Source of the DNA: JAZGHN01 sp964496725
Lineage (GTDB): Bacteria > Chloroflexota > Dehalococcoidia > Dehalococcoidales > E44-bin46
Direction: 5' to 3'
Length of the DNA stretch: 6,288 nucleotides
Assembly: GCA_964496725.1 (NCBI GenBank)
Contig: CAZCAS010000074.1
Coordinates: 1 to 6,288, forward strand
Under the pieces are notes generated by a model that searched no databases, was not told the DNA's origin, and worked only from the letters and a program-made list of their open reading frames with translations. Every line of letters starts with the position of its first letter. Within the stretch, counting starts at the first letter, position 1. Both the position numbers and the translations under genes were made by a program. This document shows positions 1 to 6,006 of this stretch, piece by piece.

Positions 1-244
1 CCACCTGGGCTGCGCCCTCCTTATCGATAAGCATTGATGCCCGCTGGGTAGCCGCCTTTTTCTCCGCCATCTGGGTCAGCCTGGCAATCTTCCTCCGCAG
101 GTCAGCCTTGAGATGGTCGGTTCCCTTGTGCTTGGGCATAATTGCCAGCATCTCTTCCAGAGCTACTATCTTCTCGGCGGGGTCTTTCGCCACGCGGTAT
201 CTCTTTTCCGCATCAAAGTATTGTGGTGGTAGATTAGCTGGCAT
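1..244 (-). CDS. DRG/Obg-family GTP-binding protein with expected TGS domain, N-terminal part only
   Basis: The first 81 codons of a protein that continues past the left edge. It opens MPANLPPQYFDAEKRYRVAK, followed by an acidic/basic helical stretch containing EEMLAIMPKHKGTDHL and DLRRKIARL, and ends at IDKEGAAQV. From memory, this is the N-terminal region of the DRG-type branch of Obg-like GTPases (COG1163), which are ribosome-associated and usually carry a C-terminal TGS domain. The P-loop normally starts a few residues beyond the point where the window ends, so the GTPase motifs themselves are not visible. The ATG lies 3 bases after the uvrC stop (TAG-GCT-ATG), and an AAGGAG inside the last uvrC codons is a possible but distant ribosome site. 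Translational coupling to uvrC is likely. DRG proteins are typical of archaea and eukaryotes and occur in some deep bacterial lineages. Family assignment is fairly confident; exact role in bacteria is not established. Confidence 0.78.
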   Translation of the reverse strand, partial: MPANLPPQYFDAEKRYRVAKDPAEKIVALEEMLAIMPKHKGTDHLKADLRRKIARLTQMAEKKAATQRASMLIDKEGAAQV

Positions 245-247
245 AGC

Positions 248-2071
248 CTATCTCAGATACTCCTTTACTTTCTTAGCCAAACCTTTAGTCATCCCCTTAG
301 TGGCAGCTATCTCCCCTTCAGAAGCCTCCCTGATGCCCTGGGCCGAGCCAAACTGCTTCAGCAGGGCGCGTTTACGCCCTGGCCCGATGCCGGGGACAAC
401 ATCGAGAGCTGAGGCAAAGGTTTCCCTTTTATGTACCTTCTTATGATAGCCCAGAGCGAAGCGGTGTGCCTCATCCCTGAGGCGTTGTAGCAATTGAAGA
501 CCGGGTGAACTGCGGGGCAGAATAACGGGCTCCGCCTTCTGAGGAATGAAAATCTCCTCATTTTCCTTGGCCAGACTGGCGACAGGCACAGAGTTCACCC
601 CGGATTCACGCATCGCTGACAGGGCAGCATTGAGCTGTCCCCTTCCGCCATCAACCAGGATAAGGTCGGGCAGGATTGCCCAGCTCTCCGCCGAGGCATC
701 GCTGCTCCGCCTGAATCGCCGCTTGAGCACCTCGCGGAGCATGGCATAATCATCAGCCCCCGACACCGTCCTTATCCTGAAGCGCCGATAGTGGGCAGGC
801 TTTGGCCTTCCCCTGTCAAAGACGACCATGCTGCCTACCGCTGCTACCCCCCGTATGTTGGAGATATCATAGCCCTCCATACGAGAGGGAAGGCGGGGTA
901 GCTGAAGCTCCCGCTTAACTTCGGCCAGTGCCGCCGTCAGCGTTGTCGGAGCAGCCAGCTGCTTAATTTTGAGCTGTTCTAAGCCCTGCCGAGCATTCTC
1001 GGCAACAATATCAACCAGTTGTTTCTTCTTGCCCCGACGAGGCACCTGAATACGCACCTTACCTCCCTTTTTGCCCTGAAGCCAGTTTTCGATAACAACG
1101 GCATCCTCCACCGGATACTGAAGCAGCAATAACGGGGGCATATAAGGGCTGGAGCTGTAAAACTGCTTGATAAAGCTGGCCATAATCTGATGCGGCTCCT
1201 CGGAACGAGTCCCCCTCAAAACAAAGCTCTCCCTGCCAATCAGCTTCCCGCCACGAATAAAGAAGACCTGAACATATGCCTGGTCTTTATCACCGGCGAA
1301 GGCAATGACATCCTGCTCACCTTTTACCGTAGCGGCAATCCTCTGCCCCTCGATAACTCTGTTTATCGCCTGGATTTGGTCTCTGATTAAGGCAGCCCGC
1401 TCAAAATCCAGAGCCTCGGCGGTCTGATTCATCTTGTTCTCAAGCTGTTGAACGATTACCTCCTGCTTCCCTTCCAGGAAGAGGATTACCTGCTTTATGA
1501 CCTCGGCGTATTCCTCCTTGCCCACGACACCGATGCAGGGACCGGCACAACGGTTGATATAATAATCGAGGCAAGGGCGGGGGTCGTTGCCGGTGATATT
1601 CCTGGCACAGGAGCGAAAGGGAAATATCCCTTTTATCACCTTTAGCGTCTGGCGCACCGACTTGGCGCTGGCAAACGGGCCGAAGTAACGCCCCCCGTTC
1701 TCCTCCAGGCATCTGGTGATGTGCACTCCAGGCCAGTCATCATCAAGGTCTATCTTGAGATAAGGGAAGGTTTTATCGTCCTTGAGGCGGACATTGTACC
1801 GGGGACGGTGTCTCTTTATCAGGTTGCACTCAAGGATAAGAGCCTCCTGCTCCGAACCGGTAATAAAGAAATCCAGCTCACTGACTCGGGCTGCCAGCCG
1901 CTGCAATTTCGGCGTAAGCTTCTGTCCCCCACCGAAATACGACCTCACCCGATGACGAAGGCTAGCCGCCTTACCCACATACAGAATATTCCCCGCAGCG
2001 TCTTTCAGAAGATAGACGCCGGGACCAGTAGGCAGTCGTTTCAATTGCTCTGCGATAACACTATTGGCCAA
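248..2071 (-). CDS. uvrC: UvrABC system protein C (excinuclease ABC subunit C)
   Basis: UvrC makes both incisions around a DNA lesion during nucleotide excision repair, after UvrA and UvrB have located it. All expected parts are visible (numbering from the GTG at 2077). The GIY-YIG nuclease is at about 19-95 (GVYLLKD, ILYVGKA). Four cysteines, C157, C169, C177 and C181, have the spacing reported for the UvrC iron-sulphur cluster. A UVR motif that contacts UvrB is at about 213-240. The RNase H-like nuclease has D404 in YDISNIRG, D476 in LILVDGGRGQ and H538 in RDEAHRFA, the expected catalytic triad. A double helix-hairpin-helix is at about 558-608 (VVPGIGPGRKR). Length (607-609) is normal. I prefer the TTG start at 2071 because GGAGG at 2082-2078 lies 6 bases upstream, whereas it abuts the GTG at 2077. 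The gene follows ybjQ by about 30 bases and runs into the GTPase gene with 3 bases between. It looks intact. Confidence 0.97.
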   Translation of the reverse strand: MANSVIAEQLKRLPTGPGVYLLKDAAGNILYVGKAASLRHRVRSYFGGGQKLTPKLQRLAARVSELDFFITGSEQEALILECNLIKRHRPRYNVRLKDDKTFPYLKIDLDDDWPGVHITRCLEENGGRYFGPFASAKSVRQTLKVIKGIFPFRSCARNITGNDPRPCLDYYINRCAGPCIGVVGKEEYAEVIKQVILFLEGKQEVIVQQLENKMNQTAEALDFERAALIRDQIQAINRVIEGQRIAATVKGEQDVIAFAGDKDQAYVQVFFIRGGKLIGRESFVLRGTRSEEPHQIMASFIKQFYSSSPYMPPLLLLQYPVEDAVVIENWLQGKKGGKVRIQVPRRGKKKQLVDIVAENARQGLEQLKIKQLAAPTTLTAALAEVKRELQLPRLPSRMEGYDISNIRGVAAVGSMVVFDRGRPKPAHYRRFRIRTVSGADDYAMLREVLKRRFRRSSDASAESWAILPDLILVDGGRGQLNAALSAMRESGVNSVPVASLAKENEEIFIPQKAEPVILPRSSPGLQLLQRLRDEAHRFALGYHKKVHKRETFASALDVVPGIGPGRKRALLKQFGSAQGIREASEGEIAATKGMTKGLAKKVKEYLR

Positions 2072-2077
2072 CCCCAC

Positions 2078-2082
2078 CCTCC
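2078..2082 (-). promoter_or_regulatory. Shine-Dalgarno site that decides the uvrC start
   Basis: GGAGG on the minus strand. It directly touches the GTG at 2077, leaving no spacer, but sits 6 bases before the in-frame TTG at 2071. This argues for TTG as the true initiation codon and a protein two residues shorter than the longest reading frame. Confidence 0.65.
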
Positions 2083-2103
2083 ATCTATCAGGGAGATTCC
2101 TGG

Positions 2104-2418
2104 CTACTCCAGCACCACAGCGGTGCCGTAGGCTAACACCTCAGAAGCTGACCGCATTATCATTGAGGTTGAGAACCTCATACCGATAATGGCATTAGCC
2201 CCCTTCTTCTCCGCATCCTCCACCATCCTCTGAATAGCTTCCTCCCTGGCATCGGTCATCATCTTGGTGTAGGTACCTATCTCGCCGCCGACTAAACTCT
2301 TCAGCCCGGCCTGAATATCCCTCCCCAGGTGCCTCGCCCTGATGGTGTTGCCCTTAACCAAACCTATAGTCTTGACAATCCTTTTGCCCTCTACCTGCTC
2401 TGCTGTGGTAATAATCAT
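2104..2418 (-). CDS. YbjQ/UPF0145 family protein
   Basis: A complete 104-residue protein of the YbjQ family (PF01906). Features that mark the family are TAEQVEGKRI near the N-terminus, GLVKGNTIRARHLGRDI at about 19-35, GGEIGTYTKM at 44-53, the helix TDAREEAIQRM at 55-65, GANAIIGMRFSTS at 73-85 and EVLAYGTAV at 93-101. Family members are small cytoplasmic proteins thought to assemble into rings. Some databases call them heavy-metal-binding domains, but this copy has no cysteine, so I do not claim metal binding. The biochemical role of the family is not settled. The ATG at 2418 overlaps the stop of the upstream membrane-protein gene (ATGA), and a full AAGGAGG lies 10 bases upstream, inside that gene. 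The close coupling suggests the two proteins are made together. It ends about 30 bases before uvrC. Confidence 0.92.
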   Translation of the reverse strand: MIITTAEQVEGKRIVKTIGLVKGNTIRARHLGRDIQAGLKSLVGGEIGTYTKMMTDAREEAIQRMVEDAEKKGANAIIGMRFSTSMIMRSASEVLAYGTAVVLE

Positions 2419-2633
2419 TCTTCTTCCCCCTCCTTAGATTTGCCCGATTTAGCCCTGGTTCGTCTGGCTCTCGCCAGTTTCACCACAAGGAACAGCACCC
2501 CTCCCCCGACAGCACCGACTGCCACCCTGATACCCAGGTGGATATCGGCGTCGGCGAAAAAACTTCTCAGCCCCCAGCCCATCAAGCCCAGTATAGCCGT
2601 GCCCAGTATGATAATGCCTAAATCGTTCCTCAT
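2415..2633 (-). CDS. Small membrane protein with two predicted transmembrane helices
   Basis: A complete 72-residue protein that I do not recognise as a named family. Two hydrophobic segments are clear: about residues 5-23 (LGIIILGTAILGLMGWGL) and about 33-54 (rich in Gly and Val, ending LFLVVKLA). Between them is a short DAD-containing loop. The tail is strongly basic (RARRTRAKSGKSK) and then acidic (EGEEE). By the positive-inside rule the tail should be cytoplasmic, and the N-terminus too if both helices cross the membrane. The gene overlaps its neighbours on both sides by 4 bases: its ATG shares ATGA with the stop of the metallopeptidase-like gene, and its TGA shares ATGA with the ybjQ start. 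The acidic tail codons also hold the ybjQ ribosome site. Its own ribosome site is weak (AGGG about 10 bases upstream). Frame, overlaps and hydrophobic pattern make a real gene likely; function is unknown. Confidence 0.85.
   Translation of the reverse strand: MRNDLGIIILGTAILGLMGWGLRSFFADADIHLGIRVAVGAVGGGVLFLVVKLARARRTRAKSGKSKEGEEE
2429..2435 (-). promoter_or_regulatory. Shine-Dalgarno site for the YbjQ-family gene
   Basis: AAGGAGG on the minus strand, 10 bases before the ATG at 2418. It lies within the last codons of the upstream membrane-protein gene, where it encodes the start of the acidic tail, so the end of one gene carries the start signal of the next. Confidence 0.7.
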
Positions 2634-3742
2634 CGGTTACTACCCTGAATGCTCTTGGAGTACTCTTTTTTAATCTTACGTTTTTGTAGAAAACCCACGT
2701 ATTTCCCTAAAATCCTTATGTCAGTTTTCAATAAGTTCAAACTTTCGTCTAAATTTGCAACCAGAGTGTCTATTTCCTCATCAAATTTCCGTAATGAACT
2801 CAATATTTGCGGGGTATAATGCCGAGGATAGAGTCGAATGAGAGAGTCAAAAGAGTCGAAAGAAAGAAGAGTCGTCCGTAGTAAAAAATCATAGATCTCT
2901 TTCAATTTTGCTTCATTCCTTCTTATTACTGCCGTGAATTTGTCGGTATAATCAAGCCGGTGAAATAGAACGATTTTAGACCCGTCTTCCTTTCTAATTC
3001 TTTTATTCCGGTTTTTATCAAGATGCTCAAGAAACTTATTAAATAGAAAGGCTTCTTTTTTATAAGAAGAGATTTGCCTCCCATGAGTAGCTAGTTTTTC
3101 AAGAACTTTTTTCTCTAAACTGTTAGTCTCTTCCCAGATTTCACCTATTTTATTATAAGCAGAATAAAACTGTATATCTGAGAAGTATCCATAGGTCGCT
3201 GTGGCTGTTTTCTCGTAGATACCATTTTGTCTAGTTTCCTCTATCTTGCGACCTTTTTTCATGACTTCTGAAAAGCCCAAAAGCATAACTGTAAGCTCAG
3301 TATAAAATTCGTTATCCTTCTCTTTACACCATAAGGAATGCAAAACAATATGTGAAAGTTCATGCGCCATAGCAGCCAGAAATGTGAGGGGATAATTTTT
3401 GCAGTTATGGCTAACCTTTACAGTTATAGGAAATCCCTTTAACTCCGGCGTACCATACAGGGGAAGATAGCTTGGAATAGAGACTTGAGCAGTAACCCCT
3501 CCTACGCCCCGACCATTGCGATCCGTAGTGGCTAAAGCACTACTCTCAAATTTGTCGCTAAACAAAAGATTAATCGCGACAGGTAAGCCCAAGTAGCTTG
3601 CTATGTTTTCTATACAACCCTTTACGTTTCCAGCATAGAGAGGTTTTAATAAGAACTCTATATGAACCCCTTCTTTTATCCCCACAAGATTAATCAACTC
3701 ATTGATGGCAGTACCAATGTAGTCACTATCTACATTATCCAT
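2630..3742 (-). CDS. Putative HExxH zinc metallopeptidase-like protein, function unknown
   Basis: A 370-residue protein that I cannot place in a named family. The core is AAMAHELSHIVLHSL, giving H127, E128 and H131 as a classical HExxH zinc/catalytic motif. E149 in FYTELTVMLLGF, 18 residues later, is a good candidate third zinc ligand. The layout, followed by TYGYFSDIQF at about 183-192, resembles small cytoplasmic gluzincin-like peptidases. There is no signal peptide or membrane segment. Residues 1-120 form an N-terminal region with VSIPSYLPLYGTPEL at 87-101. From about 195 onward the protein is rich in Lys, Glu, Asn and Leu and probably helical or coiled-coil (for example SLEKKVLEKL, and DEEIDTLVANLDESLNLLK near the end). 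The gene begins 12 bases after cysS with no good ribosome site and overlaps the next gene by 4 bases (ATGA). Its base composition is much more AT-rich than its neighbours, suggesting transfer. An ImmA/IrrE-like relationship is possible, but no HTH partner is present. Confidence 0.8.
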   Translation of the reverse strand: MDNVDSDYIGTAINELINLVGIKEGVHIEFLLKPLYAGNVKGCIENIASYLGLPVAINLLFSDKFESSALATTDRNGRGVGGVTAQVSIPSYLPLYGTPELKGFPITVKVSHNCKNYPLTFLAAMAHELSHIVLHSLWCKEKDNEFYTELTVMLLGFSEVMKKGRKIEETRQNGIYEKTATATYGYFSDIQFYSAYNKIGEIWEETNSLEKKVLEKLATHGRQISSYKKEAFLFNKFLEHLDKNRNKRIRKEDGSKIVLFHRLDYTDKFTAVIRRNEAKLKEIYDFLLRTTLLSFDSFDSLIRLYPRHYTPQILSSLRKFDEEIDTLVANLDESLNLLKTDIRILGKYVGFLQKRKIKKEYSKSIQGSNR

Positions 3743-3754
3743 GACTTTAACTCG

Positions 3755-5215
3755 TTAATTTCTCCTACGTCGCCACACCGTCCCCTTGGCGGTATCCTCC
3801 AAGGCTATGTCAAGCTCCACTAGTCTATCACGAATTTTATCGGCATACTGCCATAGCTCCTTATCCCGAAGACCGCCTCTTGTTGAAGTTATAAGCTCCA
3901 TTAAAGCCTCAACATCATCAGGCAGCTCGGCAACGGGTATTTCTTTCAAATCGGCTTCCAAACGCCATTTATTGATTGAAAGCAGTAGCTGCTGCAACAC
4001 CTCAATATCAATTGGAGGCTTTTCCATTTCTTTAAGGGTGAGACCTAATACACCGCTTAACTCTTTCAGCGCCTGTTGCGCAGCAGCGACATTATAATCC
4101 TCGTCGCTGGCTCGGTTGACATCTCTGGCTAAATCAAACACGGCGGCCATAGCCTGAGGGGTATTGAAATCATCATCCATAGCCTGGATGAACCTCTGGT
4201 GGTAGGATTCAATATCCATACCGGAAGTCTTTTCCCCACCACTCTCGCTCCGAACCGCCTGCCTCAGCCTATCGGCTCCCCCCTCCGCTGCCTCCAGCAC
4301 CAGCTCAGAATAGGTAAGGGGGCTGCGATAATGAGAGCCGAGGACAAAGATACGAACAGCATCAGCGCTATACTTCTCCAACGCCTCCCGTATCGTTATC
4401 AGGTTGCCTATAGATTTACTCATCTTATCGGCGCCAAACTGCAGCAGCCCGTTATGAAGCCAGTATTTAACGAAGGGTTTAGCCCCGGTAAAGCCCTCCG
4501 ACTGCGCAATCTCATTTTCATGGTGGGGGAAAATCAAATCCTGCCCCCCGCCGTGGATGTCAATCATGTCACCCAGATACTTCAGGGACATAGCACTGCA
4601 CTCAATATGCCAGCCCGGCCTGCCCTTCCCCCAGGGGCTCTCCCATGATGGCTCACCCGGCTTGGCCGCCTTCCACAGGGCAAAATCCATAGGGTGCTCC
4701 TTCTCCTCCCCCACCCCAACTTTCGCCTCGGACACCATAGATTCCAGGCTGCGATGGGCCAGCTTGCCGTAATCGGCGACACTGCCCACCCTGAAATATA
4801 CGCTTCCCTCTGCCGGATAGGCATGCCCTTTATCTATCAAGCCCTGTATCACCTCAATTATCTTGGGTATCTCCTCAGTAGCCCGGGGATAGACATCAGC
4901 TCTGGCAATATTGAGGGCATCCATATCCTCAAAATGGCTCTCGGCGAATTTACCTGCCAGCTCGCTGGCGGGAATGCCGAGCTTGTTGGCTCGGTCGATA
5001 ATCTTATCGTCGATGTCGGTAACATTCTGGACATACTTCACCCTGTAGCCACGAAACTGGAGGTAACGCTTGATGACATCAAAAATGATATAGCTCATGG
5101 CGTGGCCGATATGAGACTGGTCGTAGGGGGTAACCCCGCAGACATACATCTTAACCTCATCGCCATAGGGGAGGAACTCCTCCTTCTTGCCGGAAAGGGT
5201 GTTATATACCTTCAA
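3755..5215 (-). CDS. cysS: Cysteinyl-tRNA synthetase
   Basis: Class I synthetase that activates cysteine with ATP and attaches it to tRNA-Cys in the cytoplasm. At 486 residues it is of normal length. The HIGH signature is at 35-38 (QSHIGHAMS) and the KMSKS loop at 264-268 (GADKMSKSIGN). The zinc that selects cysteine should be held by C26 (YVCGVTPY), C206 (WHIECSAMS), H231 and E235 (FPHHENEIAQ). The DALR-type helical domain starts near 340 (AMDDDFNTPQAM), and the C-terminal tail ends in TVWRRRRN. The start is TTG at 5215: it gives the usual opening MKVYNTLSG, and its TTGA overlaps the cysE stop by 4 bases, with AAAGGA about 8 bases upstream inside cysE. Pairing with cysE links cysteine synthesis to its use. 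The final 200 bases are less GC-rich than the middle of the gene. No key residue is missing. Confidence 0.97.
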   Translation of the reverse strand: MKVYNTLSGKKEEFLPYGDEVKMYVCGVTPYDQSHIGHAMSYIIFDVIKRYLQFRGYRVKYVQNVTDIDDKIIDRANKLGIPASELAGKFAESHFEDMDALNIARADVYPRATEEIPKIIEVIQGLIDKGHAYPAEGSVYFRVGSVADYGKLAHRSLESMVSEAKVGVGEEKEHPMDFALWKAAKPGEPSWESPWGKGRPGWHIECSAMSLKYLGDMIDIHGGGQDLIFPHHENEIAQSEGFTGAKPFVKYWLHNGLLQFGADKMSKSIGNLITIREALEKYSADAVRIFVLGSHYRSPLTYSELVLEAAEGGADRLRQAVRSESGGEKTSGMDIESYHQRFIQAMDDDFNTPQAMAAVFDLARDVNRASDEDYNVAAAQQALKELSGVLGLTLKEMEKPPIDIEVLQQLLLSINKWRLEADLKEIPVAELPDDVEALMELITSTRGGLRDKELWQYADKIRDRLVELDIALEDTAKGTVWRRRRN

Positions 5216-5868
5216 TATCCGCGTCCTTTCCCTCCGTATCTATCTTTATATCCAAAATGCTTCTCCAGCTCTCTGAGCCGTCTATCCAGCGATGCCAGCT
5301 TCTCCCCTACCGGGTCGGGCAATTTTTCCACAGTATCGGTATCGGGGTTCCGNNNNNNNNNNTCTCGTCCTGGCACCCCCACCACGGTAGCATTAGCCGG
5401 CACCGACTTTACCACCACCGACCCGGCACCGACCTTGGAGTTATCACCGATGGTGATACTGCCGATAATCTGCGCCCCCACCCCAACGACGACATTGTTG
5501 CCCAGGGTAGGATGGCGCTTTGTTCGCTGCTGGCTGGTGCCGCCCAGAGTCACCCCCTGGTGCAGGGTAACATTGTCACCAATCTCCGAGGTCTCGCCGA
5601 TAACCAGTCCCATACCATGGTCAATAAAGCAGCCTTCGCCAATCTTGGCTCCGGGGTGAATCTCTATCCCGGTAACAAATCGGCTGAAATGGGATACCAG
5701 CCGGGGTAGCAGGGGAACACCCCACCGGAATAAAGTGTGAGCCACGCGGTGAAACTGGCGGGCATGAAATCCGGGGTAAGCCAGCAATACCTGCAAGGTG
5801 CTGACCGCCGCCGGGTCACGCTCACGGGCTGCCTGAATATCTCTTTTAATGCTAGCAATAAGTGACAT
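5212..5868 (-). CDS. cysE: Serine O-acetyltransferase, interrupted by an N run
   Basis: CysE transfers acetyl from acetyl-CoA to L-serine, making O-acetylserine, the first step of cysteine synthesis. Seen (numbered from the ATG at 5868): an N-terminal helical part with DPAAVSTLQVLLAYPGFHA; then a left-handed beta-helix of hexapeptide repeats from about 68 (IEIHPGAKIGEG); the active-site D83-H84 pair in FIDHGMG; VTLGGTSQQRTKRHP with H119 as the second expected histidine; and NATVVGVPGR closing the helix. A C-terminal helix contains LASLDRRLRELEKHF. The length (218, counting the N run) suits the short bacterial form lacking the long N-terminal extension of the E. coli enzyme. The ATG is chosen over the GTG at 5877 because GAGGAGG lies 8 bases before it. 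Ten Ns fall just after GVPGR; frame is kept across them. The stop overlaps the cysS start. The last residues (KGRGY) are specific to this copy. Confidence 0.94.
   Translation of the reverse strand: MSLIASIKRDIQAARERDPAAVSTLQVLLAYPGFHARQFHRVAHTLFRWGVPLLPRLVSHFSRFVTGIEIHPGAKIGEGCFIDHGMGLVIGETSEIGDNVTLHQGVTLGGTSQQRTKRHPTLGNNVVVGVGAQIIGSITIGDNSKVGAGSVVVKSVPANATVVGVPGRXXXXRNPDTDTVEKLPDPVGEKLASLDRRLRELEKHFGYKDRYGGKGRGY
5353..5362. other. Assembly gap of 10 Ns inside cysE
   Basis: Ten undetermined bases interrupt cysE just after the GVPGR turn. Both sides code for the same frame if the gap is exactly 10 bases (or differs by a multiple of 3). The partial codon before the gap is GAN, which would be Asp or Glu, whereas this family usually has a hydrophobic residue there. 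The gap length or the adjacent bases may therefore be wrong. Confidence 0.97.
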
Positions 5869-5876
5869 AGAACACA

Positions 5877-5883
5877 CCTCCTC
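5877..5883 (-). promoter_or_regulatory. Shine-Dalgarno site that decides the cysE start
   Basis: GAGGAGG on the minus strand, 8 bases before the ATG at 5868. It is almost adjacent to an upstream in-frame GTG at 5877, so that codon is an unlikely start. The mature frame therefore begins MSLIASIKR. Confidence 0.8.
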
Positions 5884-6006
5884 GCCAAACTAAGCCCTGT
5901 TGCCTAGTTGCCCCGATGAACGGGGCGAAGGACAAATGCAGTTCATTATCCTGGGAGGGCAAACTACAATTATCGGGTTTAACACATAGCCAAACATGGT
6001 CGAATC
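5884..6006 (-). promoter_or_regulatory. ispF-cysE spacer, likely leader and possible promoter of the cysE cluster
   Basis: This is the only non-coding stretch longer than about 35 bases, so it is the natural place for a promoter serving cysE and the genes after it. On the minus strand two GATAAT hexamers, at 5974-5969 and 5950-5945, resemble -10 boxes, but neither has a convincing -35 box at 16-18 bases. Downstream of them are two small hairpins, then the cysE ribosome site. I saw no T-box core sequence, no recognisable riboswitch and no reading frame of interest. The assignment as a promoter rests on position rather than on strong motifs. Confidence 0.35.
5890..5926 (-). other. Two tandem short hairpins in the cysE leader
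   Basis: Reading the minus strand, GCCCCG-TTCAT-CGGGGC (5926-5910) forms a perfect 6-base-pair stem with a 5-base loop. After two bases, CTAGGC-AACAGG-GCTTAG (5907-5890) forms a second 6-pair stem containing one G-U pair. The second ends 6 bases before the cysE ribosome site. Neither is followed by a long U run, so they are not standard terminators. They could be a weak attenuator, an mRNA-stabilising structure or chance; the first stem is the stronger. Confidence 0.4.

Noticed and set aside
1721..2131. Plus-strand reading frame of 136 codons opposite uvrC
   Set aside because: It is antisense to the conserved GIY-YIG domain of uvrC, has no ribosome site that I can see, and no familiar motif.
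2831..2873. Four GAGTC words at uneven spacing inside the peptidase-like gene
   Set aside because: Spacings of 13, 9 and 16 bases are irregular, and the words partly encode a local Phe-Asp-Ser duplication. This looks like simple sequence, not a CRISPR or binding-site array.
2620..3760. Target-site duplications or terminal inverted repeats around the AT-rich gene
   Set aside because: Reading the ends around 2630-2660 and 3735-3760 gave no matching direct or inverted repeats, and no transposase is present, so a mobile element is not supported.
4199..4648. Plus-strand reading frame of 149 codons opposite cysS
   Set aside because: It is antisense to the catalytic part of cysS, where conservation of the synthetase explains the sequence.
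4694..5659. Long plus-strand reading frame of 321 codons opposite cysS and cysE
   Set aside because: It lies wholly antisense to two firmly identified genes, crosses the N run, and its translation shows no recognisable domain. It is a by-product of GC-rich codon use on the opposite strand.
5884..6006. T-box leader for cysteine genes
   Set aside because: A T-box would be expected to show a core close to AGGGTGGNACCGCG and a terminator with a U run. Neither is visible on the minus strand.
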